Shown here: positions 19,901 to 26,562 of the stretch, one piece after another | How positions within the stretch are numbered: the stretch's first letter is position 1 | How the letters are laid out: every line of letters starts with the position of its first letter | From: Mangrovimicrobium sp048323675 | Lineage (GTDB): Bacteria > Pseudomonadota > Gammaproteobacteria > Pseudomonadales > Halieaceae | Assembly: GCF_048323675.1 (NCBI RefSeq) | Contig: NZ_JBLWFK010000007.1 | Coordinates: forward strand, 1 to 64,000 | Reading direction: 5' to 3' | DNA length: 64,000 bases | The notes under the pieces: model-generated | Seen by the model: the letters and a program-made list of their open reading frames with translations, nothing else | What the model was told of the DNA's origin: nothing | Databases searched by the model: none | Made by a program: the position numbers and the translations under genes

Positions 19901-20458
19901 GTGGCCGTCGAGGCGGCGGGCGCCAAACAGGATGGTGAACACCGCCAGCAGGATGGCGGTGAACATGACGGTGTCGATACCGATCTCGCGCAGCGGCGCC
20001 TCGGAACCACCGACGATGGCCCAGGCCTGGGCGAGGGCGCGGAACTGCAGGGCAATATAGGGCAGCACCGCGGCGGTGGCGACCAGCGTGGCGAGGATCG
20101 CCAGGCTCTGGCGTTTGCCGAAGCGGGCGCCGATATAGTCGGCGATGGAGGTCACCCGGTGGCGCTCGCCCATGTCGAGCAGGCGGCGCACCAGCGGCCA
20201 GCCGACCAGGAATACCAGGATCGGGCCGAGATAGATCGGCACGTGTCCCCAGGGTTGTGCCGTGGCGCTGCCCACGGCGCCGTAGAAGGTCCAGGAGCTG
20301 CAGTAGACGCCCAGCGAGAGGGCGTAGACAAAACCGCGCCAGGTGGCGCTGCGCGTCGGGCTCAGGCCCAGGTCGGAATTGCGGTCCACCCGCCAGGCCA
20401 CCGTGAACAGGACGCAGACGTACAGCAGGGCGAGACTGAGCAGGATTGAGGATGACAC
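16949..20458 (-). CDS. crbS: Symporter-domain hybrid histidine kinase, CrbS/MxtR-like
   Basis: 1169 residues from GTG 20458, chosen because the N-terminus then starts directly with the first membrane helix (SSSILLSLALLYVCVLFTVAW); a TTG at 20551 would add 31 unlikely residues. Order: a sodium:solute-symporter domain with about 13 helices (~1-560), a PAS region (~670-760, VVDEELRVVAWNAVYQDMF), a coiled coil, HisKA with His822 in SAASHDLLQPINAAR, HATPase (GLGLGLAIVQR), and a C-terminal receiver with Asp1104 in ILADYHLDDGD. A kinase with its own transporter-like sensor for acetate or a related flux. It faces prpE across a shared 172-base control region. Confidence 0.9.
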   Translation of the reverse strand: MSSSILLSLALLYVCVLFTVAWRVDRNSDLGLSPTRSATWRGFVYALSLGVYCSSWTFYGAVGSATAQPWGHVPIYLGPILVFLVGWPLVRRLLDMGERHRVTSIADYIGARFGKRQSLAILATLVATAAVLPYIALQFRALAQAWAIVGGSEAPLREIGIDTVMFTAILLAVFTILFGARRLDGHERHFGMMAAISVESLVKLLAFILVAALAIGYLYRLPEGQELTATTSALWQFDLSPDFLASTLISGLAILCLPRQFHVMVVEAQPGTDVRLARWIFPLYLLLFMLLVVPIGIAGSEVFAVADDVDPDTFVQLLPIALQSDLATVAAFVGGISAATGMVIVATVSLAIMLTNEVVAPLLMRFNRRSPTAVLHLGDSLRRTRQIIIVAILLAAWGVTGQLMSLPWLTQIGFISFLASAQLAPAVLAGLYWRRAHGVAVMVGILAGLALWFYCGLLPALLPVSDPLLTRGPFDLAWLRPMGLLGMEGDSRLAYATAWSLGVNLLCLVSLSLLLRPSNADLRQTRLFLSDPEDLHNDANDDFELSLIRASQLQALLLPFVEAGELQRMWQSYEDRYQQRLLPGDRVPRFVVNQTESVLASMIGASSAHKAMEQLESFQQLAYSDLAAMVSDASRLNTFNRELLQTTVESLVHGVSVVDEELRVVAWNAVYQDMFNYPERFLYIGCPIERVYRYNAERGYLAANSEESTEEQIARRLRWLREGSAYRLERTLPDGRLIEIQGKPMPRGGFVTTYMDITRYHEMLAELRDTKEELEQKVASGSESLSASNALLRQENRLRAEAESRLREAHISKSHFMSAASHDLLQPINAARLFTASLRQQLNGEARPETLHVVQQVDRSLHRAEQMISELREIARLDSGRLQPQRQPFPAARLLDALRDEFRDAVNSPAQRLTVMPSSLWLHSDEALLHRILQNLLSNALRYAPHGHIVVGVRRRPGCAELQVLDTGPGIAERDRVAIFQEFQRLTKVGAGHSDGLGLGLAIVQRCARLLELPLRLESEEARGTLFAVSVPTTAPQALPVATVDGNQADLAGVSIVCLDNEPLVLEGLQRLLVDSGARVAAATDRRGLATLLGGERPDIILADYHLDDGDTGVDALLAQGMELPPVVILSADDSEDVRQRVRDTGFRFLPKPVNTARLRALLLALLRQ

Positions 20459-20552
20459 CAGTGGGCGGGCCTCAGCGTTGTTATGGGTCGGCCGGCGGCC
20501 GCTGTCTCCGGATGATAACAGAGGCCGCCCGCGCCCGAGTATCGGCGTCAAT

Positions 20553-20566
20553 CGACTTTGGTCGAA
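20553..20566. promoter_or_regulatory. Candidate CrbR operator between crbS and prpE
   Basis: CGACTTTGGTCGAA, 65-78 bases before the prpE start and about 95 before the crbS start. Thirteen bases match the site before the symporter operon exactly. Could activate prpE and autoregulate crbS. Confidence 0.6.
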
Positions 20567-20630
20567 TGGCCCTGCGCTGCAGGTCGGACTACATTGGACA
20601 GTTACATAAAGACTGTCTGCAGGTACCCGT

Positions 20631-22520
20631 ATGCTCTATCAGGACGAATACCGTCGCTCCATCGAACAACCCGAGGAATTCTGGGGAGAGCGGGCGGCCG
20701 CGCTGGACTGGTTCACCCCGCCCACCACAGTGCTCGGCGTGGACGACAACGGCGTGGAGCGCTGGTTCGTGGACGGTGAACTCAATACCTGCCACCTGGC
20801 GTTGGACTACCAGGTCGCCCAGGGCCGCGGCGAGCAGGTGGCCATCTACTACGATTCCCCGGTCACTGGCAGCAAGCGGGCGATTACCTACGCCGAGCTG
20901 CTCGACCAGGTCGCGCGTTTCGCCGGCGTCCTGCAGGCGCAGGGCGTGGCGAAGGGCGACCGGGTGCTGATCTACATGCCGATGGTGCCGGAGGCGGCGG
21001 TCGCCATGCTCGCCTGCGCCCGTATCGGCGCGGTGCACTCGGTGGTGTTCGGCGGTTTCGCCGCCCACGAGCTGGCCATCCGCATCGACGATGCCGAACC
21101 GGTGGTCCTGGTGTCCGCCTCCTGCGGTATCGAGGTGGACCGGGTCATTCCCTACAAGCCCCTGCTGGACGCGGCGATCGAGGCGGCCACCCACAAGCCC
21201 CGCGCCACGCTCATCCTGCAGCGGCCGCAGGTAGAGGCGGCAATGCGCGAAGGGCGCGACCACGACTGGCAGGAGGCCATGCAGCGCGCCGAGCCGGCCG
21301 GTTGCACGCCGGTCCTCGGCACCGATCCCCTCTATGTGCTCTACACCTCCGGCACCACCGGGCGGCCCAAGGGCGTGGTGCGCGACAACGGCGGCCATGC
21401 GGTGGCCATGCATTACAGCATGAAGGCGGTCTACGACATGGACCCGGGCGATGTGTTCTGGGCGGCCTCGGACGTCGGCTGGGTGGTCGGTCACTCCTAC
21501 ATCGTCTACGCCCCGCTGATCGCCGGCCTGTCTACGGTGTTCTACGAGGGGAAGCCGGTGAAAACCCCGGATGCCGGCGCTTTCTGGCGGGTGGTCAGCG
21601 AGTACGGGGTGAAGGCCCTGTTCGCCGCGCCCACCGCGTTCCGCGCGATCCGCAAGGAAGACCCCGAGGGCAAGTTGCTGGCCCGCTACGACGTATCCTG
21701 CATGAAAACCCTGTTCATGGCCGGCGAGCGCCTCGACCCGCCGACCTACGAGTGGGCCAGCGAATTGCTCGGCGTACCGGTGGTGGATCACTGGTGGCAG
21801 ACTGAAACCGGTTGGGCGATCTGCGCCAACCCCATGGGTATCGAGCCGGTGGCGGCGCGGCCCGGTTCCTCGACCTTTCCGGTCCCCGGCTACGACGTGC
21901 GCATCCTCGACGAGCGCGGGCAGCCGGTGGAGGCGGGCGAACAGGGTATCGTCGCCCTGCGCCGGCCGTTGCCGCCCGGCTGCCTGCCGACCATCTGGGG
22001 GAACTATCCACGTTTTCGCGATGGCTACCTCGCCACCTTCGACGGCTACTACGTGACCGGAGACGGCGGCTACCGCGACGAGGACGGCTACGTCTTCATC
22101 ATGGGGCGCACCGACGATGTGATGAATGTCGCCGGCCACCGCCTCTCCACCGGTGAGATGGAAGAAGTACTGGCGGCGCATCCCGCGGTGGCCGAGTGCG
22201 CGGTGATCGGCATCCACGACGAACTGAAAGGGCAGAAACCGCTGGGACTGCTGTTGCTGAAGGACGGTGTCGACATCAGTCCGCAGCAACTGCACGACGA
22301 ACTGGTGGCCAGCGTGCGCCAGGAGATCGGCGCTGTCGCCAGTTTCAAGGACACACTGGTGGTGCCGCGCCTGCCGAAAACCCGCTCCGGCAAGATCCTG
22401 CGCAAGATCCTGCGGCAGATGGCGGACGGCGAGGAGTACAGCGTGCCCTCGACCATCGATGACGCGGCCTGCCTGCCGGAGCTGGAAGCGCTGCTGCGCC
22501 CGCTGGCGCAACAGGCCTGA
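20631..22520 (+). CDS. prpE: Propionyl-CoA synthetase
   Basis: 629 residues, AMP-forming acyl-CoA synthetase of the PrpE branch: propionate + ATP + CoA to propionyl-CoA. N-terminal PrpE-type start (MLYQDEYRRSIEQPEEFWGE), phosphate loop YTSGTTGRPKG near residue 240 followed by VVRDNGGHAVA (typical of PrpE rather than Acs), VVDHWWQTETGWA, hinge region GDGGYRDEDGY, and catalytic Lys588 in PKTRSGKILRKIL. No methylcitrate genes are adjacent. Acetate or acrylate could be side substrates. Promoter shared with crbS. Confidence 0.9.
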   Translation: MLYQDEYRRSIEQPEEFWGERAAALDWFTPPTTVLGVDDNGVERWFVDGELNTCHLALDYQVAQGRGEQVAIYYDSPVTGSKRAITYAELLDQVARFAGVLQAQGVAKGDRVLIYMPMVPEAAVAMLACARIGAVHSVVFGGFAAHELAIRIDDAEPVVLVSASCGIEVDRVIPYKPLLDAAIEAATHKPRATLILQRPQVEAAMREGRDHDWQEAMQRAEPAGCTPVLGTDPLYVLYTSGTTGRPKGVVRDNGGHAVAMHYSMKAVYDMDPGDVFWAASDVGWVVGHSYIVYAPLIAGLSTVFYEGKPVKTPDAGAFWRVVSEYGVKALFAAPTAFRAIRKEDPEGKLLARYDVSCMKTLFMAGERLDPPTYEWASELLGVPVVDHWWQTETGWAICANPMGIEPVAARPGSSTFPVPGYDVRILDERGQPVEAGEQGIVALRRPLPPGCLPTIWGNYPRFRDGYLATFDGYYVTGDGGYRDEDGYVFIMGRTDDVMNVAGHRLSTGEMEEVLAAHPAVAECAVIGIHDELKGQKPLGLLLLKDGVDISPQQLHDELVASVRQEIGAVASFKDTLVVPRLPKTRSGKILRKILRQMADGEEYSVPSTIDDAACLPELEALLRPLAQQA

Positions 22521-22547
22521 TCTCACCGCGCCGCGAGGCGCGGCAGG

Positions 22548-22991
22548 TCAGGCGCTGCCGAGCTGGGCCAGGGTCCAGCGCTGGATATCGGCGGCGCCCA
22601 TTGCGCCGGCCTGGCGCGCCAGCTCCCGCCCGGACTTGAACAGGATCAGCGTGGGAATGCTGCGCACGGCGTAGCGCGCCGCCACCGCCTGTTCGGTTTC
22701 CGTATTCAGTTTGGCGAGCCGCACCCGCGGCTCCAGAACCTGCGCCGCCTGTGCAAAGGCCGGCGCCATCATCTTGCAGGGGCCGCACCACGCGGCCCAG
22801 AAATCCACCAGCAGGGGAATATCGCTGCGCTCCAGGTGTTGCTGGAAGCGGCGGCTGTCGAGCTCCACGGGCACGCCGGTGAAGATGGCTGCGTGGCATT
22901 TGCCGCAGCGCGGGTGGGCGGCGAGCCGCTCCGTCGGCAGCCGGTTGACCGCGTCGCAGTGGGGACAAACAATATGGCATGGGCTATTCAC
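22548..22991 (-). CDS. trxC: Thioredoxin 2
   Basis: 147 residues from GTG 22991 (GAGGA seven bases upstream); an ATG at 23024 would add an atypical leader. An N-terminal zinc-binding segment with two CxxC pairs (CPHCD and CGKCH) marks TrxC, followed by the thioredoxin fold with active site WCGPCK and cis-proline segment SIPTLILFK. Cytoplasmic disulphide reductase, linked to oxidative stress. Convergent with prpE, 27 bases between stops. Confidence 0.9.
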   Translation of the reverse strand: MNSPCHIVCPHCDAVNRLPTERLAAHPRCGKCHAAIFTGVPVELDSRRFQQHLERSDIPLLVDFWAAWCGPCKMMAPAFAQAAQVLEPRVRLAKLNTETEQAVAARYAVRSIPTLILFKSGRELARQAGAMGAADIQRWTLAQLGSA

Positions 22992-23096
22992 GAAAGCGTC
23001 CTCGCTCACTTTTTCGACTACCATCCTGTACAGGTTTACACCCGAAAGCGTAGACCGCCGGTGCCTTAAAGACCATTCCCCTACTCAGGAGTTGCC

Positions 23097-23321
23097 ATGG
23101 AACTGCTGGAAATTACCGACAAACTCACCCTCAGCCGCGAAGCCGCCGCGGACCAGTTGCGCGCCATTGCCGACGCCCTGTCGCGTCACAACGGCCTGGA
23201 ATACCTGTACGAAGGAAAGAAGCTGCACGTCCGCGTGCCGGACGAGGTCAGGCTGGAGATCGAGGTGGAGGTAAAAAAGAAAAAGGGCAGTATCGAAATC
23301 GAACTGAAGTGGAAACAATAA
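23097..23321 (+). CDS. Amphi-Trp domain protein
   Basis: 74 residues. Charged, beta-rich small protein with LYEGKKLHVRVPDEVRLEIEVEVKKKKG and ending ELKWKQ, matching the short amphi-Trp domain family (alternating hydrophobic residues and a C-terminal Trp). Function of the family unknown. Followed at once by a bidirectional terminator. Confidence 0.75.
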   Translation: MELLEITDKLTLSREAAADQLRAIADALSRHNGLEYLYEGKKLHVRVPDEVRLEIEVEVKKKKGSIEIELKWKQ

Positions 23322-23324
23322 AAA

Positions 23325-23350
23325 ACCTCCCGCGTGTTTTCGCGGGAGGT
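23325..23350. terminator. Bidirectional intrinsic terminator
   Basis: ACCTCCCGCG (23325-23334) pairs perfectly with CGCGGGAGGT (23341-23350), A-run before it. Serves the convergent amphi-Trp and ompW genes. Confidence 0.85.
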
Positions 23351-23382
23351 GTGCAATACCGGTTGCGGGCGCTATTGCTCGA

Positions 23383-24084
23383 TCAGAACTTGTAGGCGAT
23401 ACCGAAGTTGTAAACCCAGGGATCGATATCCACGTCAAATTTCACCGGCGCCTTGCTGCCGTCGGCAAATTTCGCGGTGAGCGTCGCTTCGGTGTCGATA
23501 TCGATGTACCACAGGCCGGCGTTCAGCGACCAGTGCTCGCCGAGCGGAATGTCCACGCCCGCCGAGGCAGACAGGCCGAAGGAATCGTCCAGCTTGAGGT
23601 TCGCATCGGTCGCCCCGAGCACCGCGTTCAGTGCGCCCTTGAGCTCGCCATCCACGTCCTCGGAGAAAAACAGCGTGTAGTTGAGGCCGATACCGAGGTA
23701 GGGCTGCCAGCCGGTTTGCCCGCCGCGCGGATACCACTGCAGGGTCAGGGTCGGCGGCAGTTGCTTGGTCTTGCCGGCGTCGAGGTTGAGGCCGCCACCG
23801 GAGACGCTGATGTCGTGGTCGAAGGGCGTGGCCGCCAGCAGTTCGAGCCCCCAGCTCTCGGTGAGCATCCACACCGGAATAATCGACAGCTGGGTGCTGG
23901 AATCGACATCGGCCTCCAGCGTCGGGACGCCTTCGACACCCAGGTCGATGGTGTCGGAGCTGGCGTCAGGGTCCACCGTGACGACACCGGCGCGCAGGAT
24001 CAGGTCGCCGGTTTCGTAGGCTTGGGTGCTTGCGGCAGCGCCGGCCACCAGTGTGGCGAGCGCCAGGTTCAGTAGTTTTTTCAA
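23383..24084 (-). CDS. ompW: OmpW-family outer-membrane protein
   Basis: 233 residues from a TTG at 24084 with GGGAGAG six bases upstream; it begins KKLLNLALATLVAGAAAS, a normal signal peptide. Eight-strand barrel of the OmpW type: GDLILRAGVVTVDPDASSD, LLAATPFDHDI, PTLTLQWYPRG, YLGIGLNYTLFF, and a terminal aromatic residue (GIAYKF). OmpW proteins pass small hydrophobic molecules. In enteric bacteria ompW is FNR-controlled, and a perfect FNR box lies 96-109 bases upstream here. Downstream of the multiheme cluster on the same strand but separated by a hairpin, so probably its own unit. Confidence 0.9.
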   Translation of the reverse strand: MKKLLNLALATLVAGAAASTQAYETGDLILRAGVVTVDPDASSDTIDLGVEGVPTLEADVDSSTQLSIIPVWMLTESWGLELLAATPFDHDISVSGGGLNLDAGKTKQLPPTLTLQWYPRGGQTGWQPYLGIGLNYTLFFSEDVDGELKGALNAVLGATDANLKLDDSFGLSASAGVDIPLGEHWSLNAGLWYIDIDTEATLTAKFADGSKAPVKFDVDIDPWVYNFGIAYKF

Positions 24085-24179
24085 GTTCAACTCTCCCTTC
24101 TTTGGACACAGGGCGAGTGGCGTCGTGCGCCTTGCCCCCCTATTGCTGTTCATCATAGGGAGGAACCCGCAGCGACTCA

Positions 24180-24193
24180 TTGATGTGAATCAA
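24180..24193. promoter_or_regulatory. FNR box before ompW
   Basis: TTGATGTGAATCAA, a perfect TTGAT-N4-ATCAA FNR/Anr site, 96 bases before the ompW start. One of three perfect sites in the window, which also carries an FNR-type regulator gene at 38.2 kb. Confidence 0.8.
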
Positions 24194-24206
24194 GCAAATT
24201 GCAGTA

Positions 24207-24226
24207 CGCGGGCGATAACGCCCGCG
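24207..24226. terminator. Hairpin after the outer-membrane decaheme gene
   Basis: CGCGGGCG (24207-24214) and CGCCCGCG (24219-24226), perfect 8-bp arms and 4-base loop, 14 bases past the cytochrome stop. No clear U-tract; likely end of the multiheme operon. Confidence 0.6.
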
Positions 24227-24239
24227 TTGTATTGACGGG

Positions 24240-26546
24240 TCAGGGCAGCGCGCGCACCGGGTGTACTTCGGCGACGTCCGCGACTCGGCCGCTGCCGTGA
24301 CAGACACTGCACTGTTCGACCACGTCGGCATTGTCCAGGGCGGCCTGTGAGGTGCTGAAATTACCGCCGTTGGCGCTCATGTGCGACTTGGCCACCGTAT
24401 CGTCGTGGCAGCTGGAGCATACCGCCGCGGTTGGCGAGACCACCACGTCGTCGCGTGGGTCGTCGTGCAGGGCGCCGGTATCCACGCTGCTGCCGAGCAC
24501 GCCCTCCGCCAGCGGCAGGGTGAAGCCACTGCTGGTATGGCAGGCCTGGCAATTGCCGATATTCCCCGGGTAATGCACGCTGTCGGTGTCGTAGACGTAG
24601 GTAGTGCGGCCGCTGAAACCGACGACCTGCAGCGGGTTTTCACGGATTGCCGCAGCGTGGATGCCGTGGATCATGGTCTTGAAGTCCAGCGACTCCTCAT
24701 CCTTGCCATCGGTCGGCGGGTTGGCGGCAATCTCGCGCACCTCGCGGTCGGTGTTGCGCGGGTTGTGGCAGGTCACGCAGCTGTCGATGCTGTTGGTGCG
24801 ATTGTTGCCGTGCAGGGACAGGGTCTCGTGGCACACCTGGCACTGGCCGATGGTCACCGACTGGCGCCGGGCGACGGCGCTGCCGTCGGCCTCGTCGATA
24901 CTGAAGAAGCCGTGGGCGTTGTCCAGCGGCACGCGCAGGGCTTCCCCTTCGTCCTCGACTGCGATGCGACCCTCGACGACGGCCACACCGCTGCCGCTGG
25001 CGGCGATGCCGGGCGCGGTAGCGGCATCGGGAATCGGCTGGCCAAGGGTGATGCGGTAACTGCCGTCACCGTTGGCGACCGCGTTGCCGGCCACGCTCAC
25101 GGCAACCGAACTGGCGTCATCCGCCCCGTTGCCGGTGTTGTGGTAATCGGCGGTGTCCCAGGCCACCCGCACGTTGAGGGAGGTGCCGGAACCGGTAAAC
25201 ACCGGGTCGTTGAGGAGATCGTAGTCCTCGCCGGTCAGGGGGTTGCTCACCCGGAAGCTGATCACCGGCTGCTGGCCGGGCGCGCTGTTGTCCACCCCGA
25301 TCACCGTCGCCGCAAATTCCTTGGCCCGTTCCTCCGCCGGGATACGGTGGCTTTCGGCGATGCTGCCGGCGAAGCCGCTGGCGGAGTGGCAGCTGGCGCA
25401 GCGGCTGTCGTCCTCCTGGCCGCCGGCGTGCTGGCTGAAGTCGAGGTCGTCGTGGCAGCTGCCGCAGGCGGCCTGGCTCGGGTACTCGTTCCAGTTGTCG
25501 CCCTGCGCAGTGAGGACGACAGTGCCGTCCGCATCGCCGGTGGCAGTGCCGGCGTGGCAGTTGCTGCAGTGGCGGATGTCCTGGGGGTACTGCAGCAGCG
25601 AGTAGTCGTGGGCCGCGTCGCGGAAGCCGTAAATCACGTACTCTCCGCCGGCCTGCACGCTGGGCAGGTTGGCGCCGCGGTGGATCTTGTGGGCCATCAC
25701 CTTGAGGTCCACGCTGTTGCCGCTGTTGGCGTCGGTGCTGCCCGGGTTATGGCAGGTCACGCAGTATTCGATTTCCACCCGTCCCCCGCCGTGCAGGGCG
25801 AGTTGGTCGTGACAGCGGTTGCAGTTGGCGGTGGCGGCGATATCGCGATGGAAGATGTTGGCCGTGGCGCCGCTGTCGGGCACCCAGTCGTAGACCGGGT
25901 TGGCGGTGTCGCCGCTGTTGCTGAACTGGATGGCGATACGATGGGTGCGCGCCGTTTCCAGCGACAGGTCGAGCCCCTCGCTCTGGGCCTGGGCGAGGAT
26001 GTCGGCGGGCAGGGCGCTGATGTCGGTAGTAAAGCGGTAGCGGTAAGTGCCGTCGCCGTTGTTGGTCAGCTCGCCACCGCTCTCGGTGGTGGCCTGCAGC
26101 CGCGGTTCGGTGCCGGTGCCGACGCCGGGTTGTTCGATCTGGTTGATGTAGGATTGCCAGTTGCCGGTGAGGTTGCCCAGCGGGCTGCCGCGCAGTTTGG
26201 CGATGATGAAGCGCACGTCATCCACGCTGAGGTCGGTAATCGCGGTGTTGCTCTCATTGGCGAGCTGGAAATTGACCACCGGGCGTCCGTCCGCCGGCAG
26301 CGCGGCGGCGGTGATGGTGGCGAACAGCTGCGTTGCGTCGGCATAGGGCGCCGGGCTGGGGTCCGGAATCTCCGGCGTCGGCGGGGTCACATCGCCGCCG
26401 GGAGCGGTCGGCCCGGGATCCACGCCCTCGGCGCGGTCGCCGCCACCGCCGCCGCCACAGGCGGCCAGCAGGCAGGCCAGCAGGGTCACCCCGGCCAGTC
26501 CGAGACGGCGGCGGCATTTTCCTGTGCTGTAGTCCGATGTGCTCAT
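24240..26546 (-). CDS. Outer-membrane decaheme cytochrome, OmcA/MtrC family
   Basis: 768 residues. Lipoprotein signal with lipobox LLAAC (Cys30) and a Gly-rich tether, so probably anchored in the outer membrane. Ten CXXCH haem sites are visible, in two groups of five (CNRCH, CVTCH, CSNCH, CGSCH, CASCH; then CQVCH, CVTCH, CQACH, CSSCH, CSVCH), each preceded by a beta-rich domain with NFQLANESNTAI / SFRVSNPLTGED. This pentaheme-beta-pentaheme layout is that of OmcA/MtrC cytochromes that pass electrons to extracellular acceptors. The last gene of the Mtr-like operon, 16 bases after the barrel gene. It could receive electrons from the MtrA/MtrB-like pair; the acceptor is unknown. Confidence 0.92.
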   Translation of the reverse strand: MSTSDYSTGKCRRRLGLAGVTLLACLLAACGGGGGGDRAEGVDPGPTAPGGDVTPPTPEIPDPSPAPYADATQLFATITAAALPADGRPVVNFQLANESNTAITDLSVDDVRFIIAKLRGSPLGNLTGNWQSYINQIEQPGVGTGTEPRLQATTESGGELTNNGDGTYRYRFTTDISALPADILAQAQSEGLDLSLETARTHRIAIQFSNSGDTANPVYDWVPDSGATANIFHRDIAATANCNRCHDQLALHGGGRVEIEYCVTCHNPGSTDANSGNSVDLKVMAHKIHRGANLPSVQAGGEYVIYGFRDAAHDYSLLQYPQDIRHCSNCHAGTATGDADGTVVLTAQGDNWNEYPSQAACGSCHDDLDFSQHAGGQEDDSRCASCHSASGFAGSIAESHRIPAEERAKEFAATVIGVDNSAPGQQPVISFRVSNPLTGEDYDLLNDPVFTGSGTSLNVRVAWDTADYHNTGNGADDASSVAVSVAGNAVANGDGSYRITLGQPIPDAATAPGIAASGSGVAVVEGRIAVEDEGEALRVPLDNAHGFFSIDEADGSAVARRQSVTIGQCQVCHETLSLHGNNRTNSIDSCVTCHNPRNTDREVREIAANPPTDGKDEESLDFKTMIHGIHAAAIRENPLQVVGFSGRTTYVYDTDSVHYPGNIGNCQACHTSSGFTLPLAEGVLGSSVDTGALHDDPRDDVVVSPTAAVCSSCHDDTVAKSHMSANGGNFSTSQAALDNADVVEQCSVCHGSGRVADVAEVHPVRALP

Positions 26547-26562
26547 AATCCTCTCCCGCTGC

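Noticed and set aside
17480..20449. Long plus-strand open frame of about 990 codons
   Set aside because: Opposite the symporter-kinase gene; composition is shadow-like and no domain is seen.
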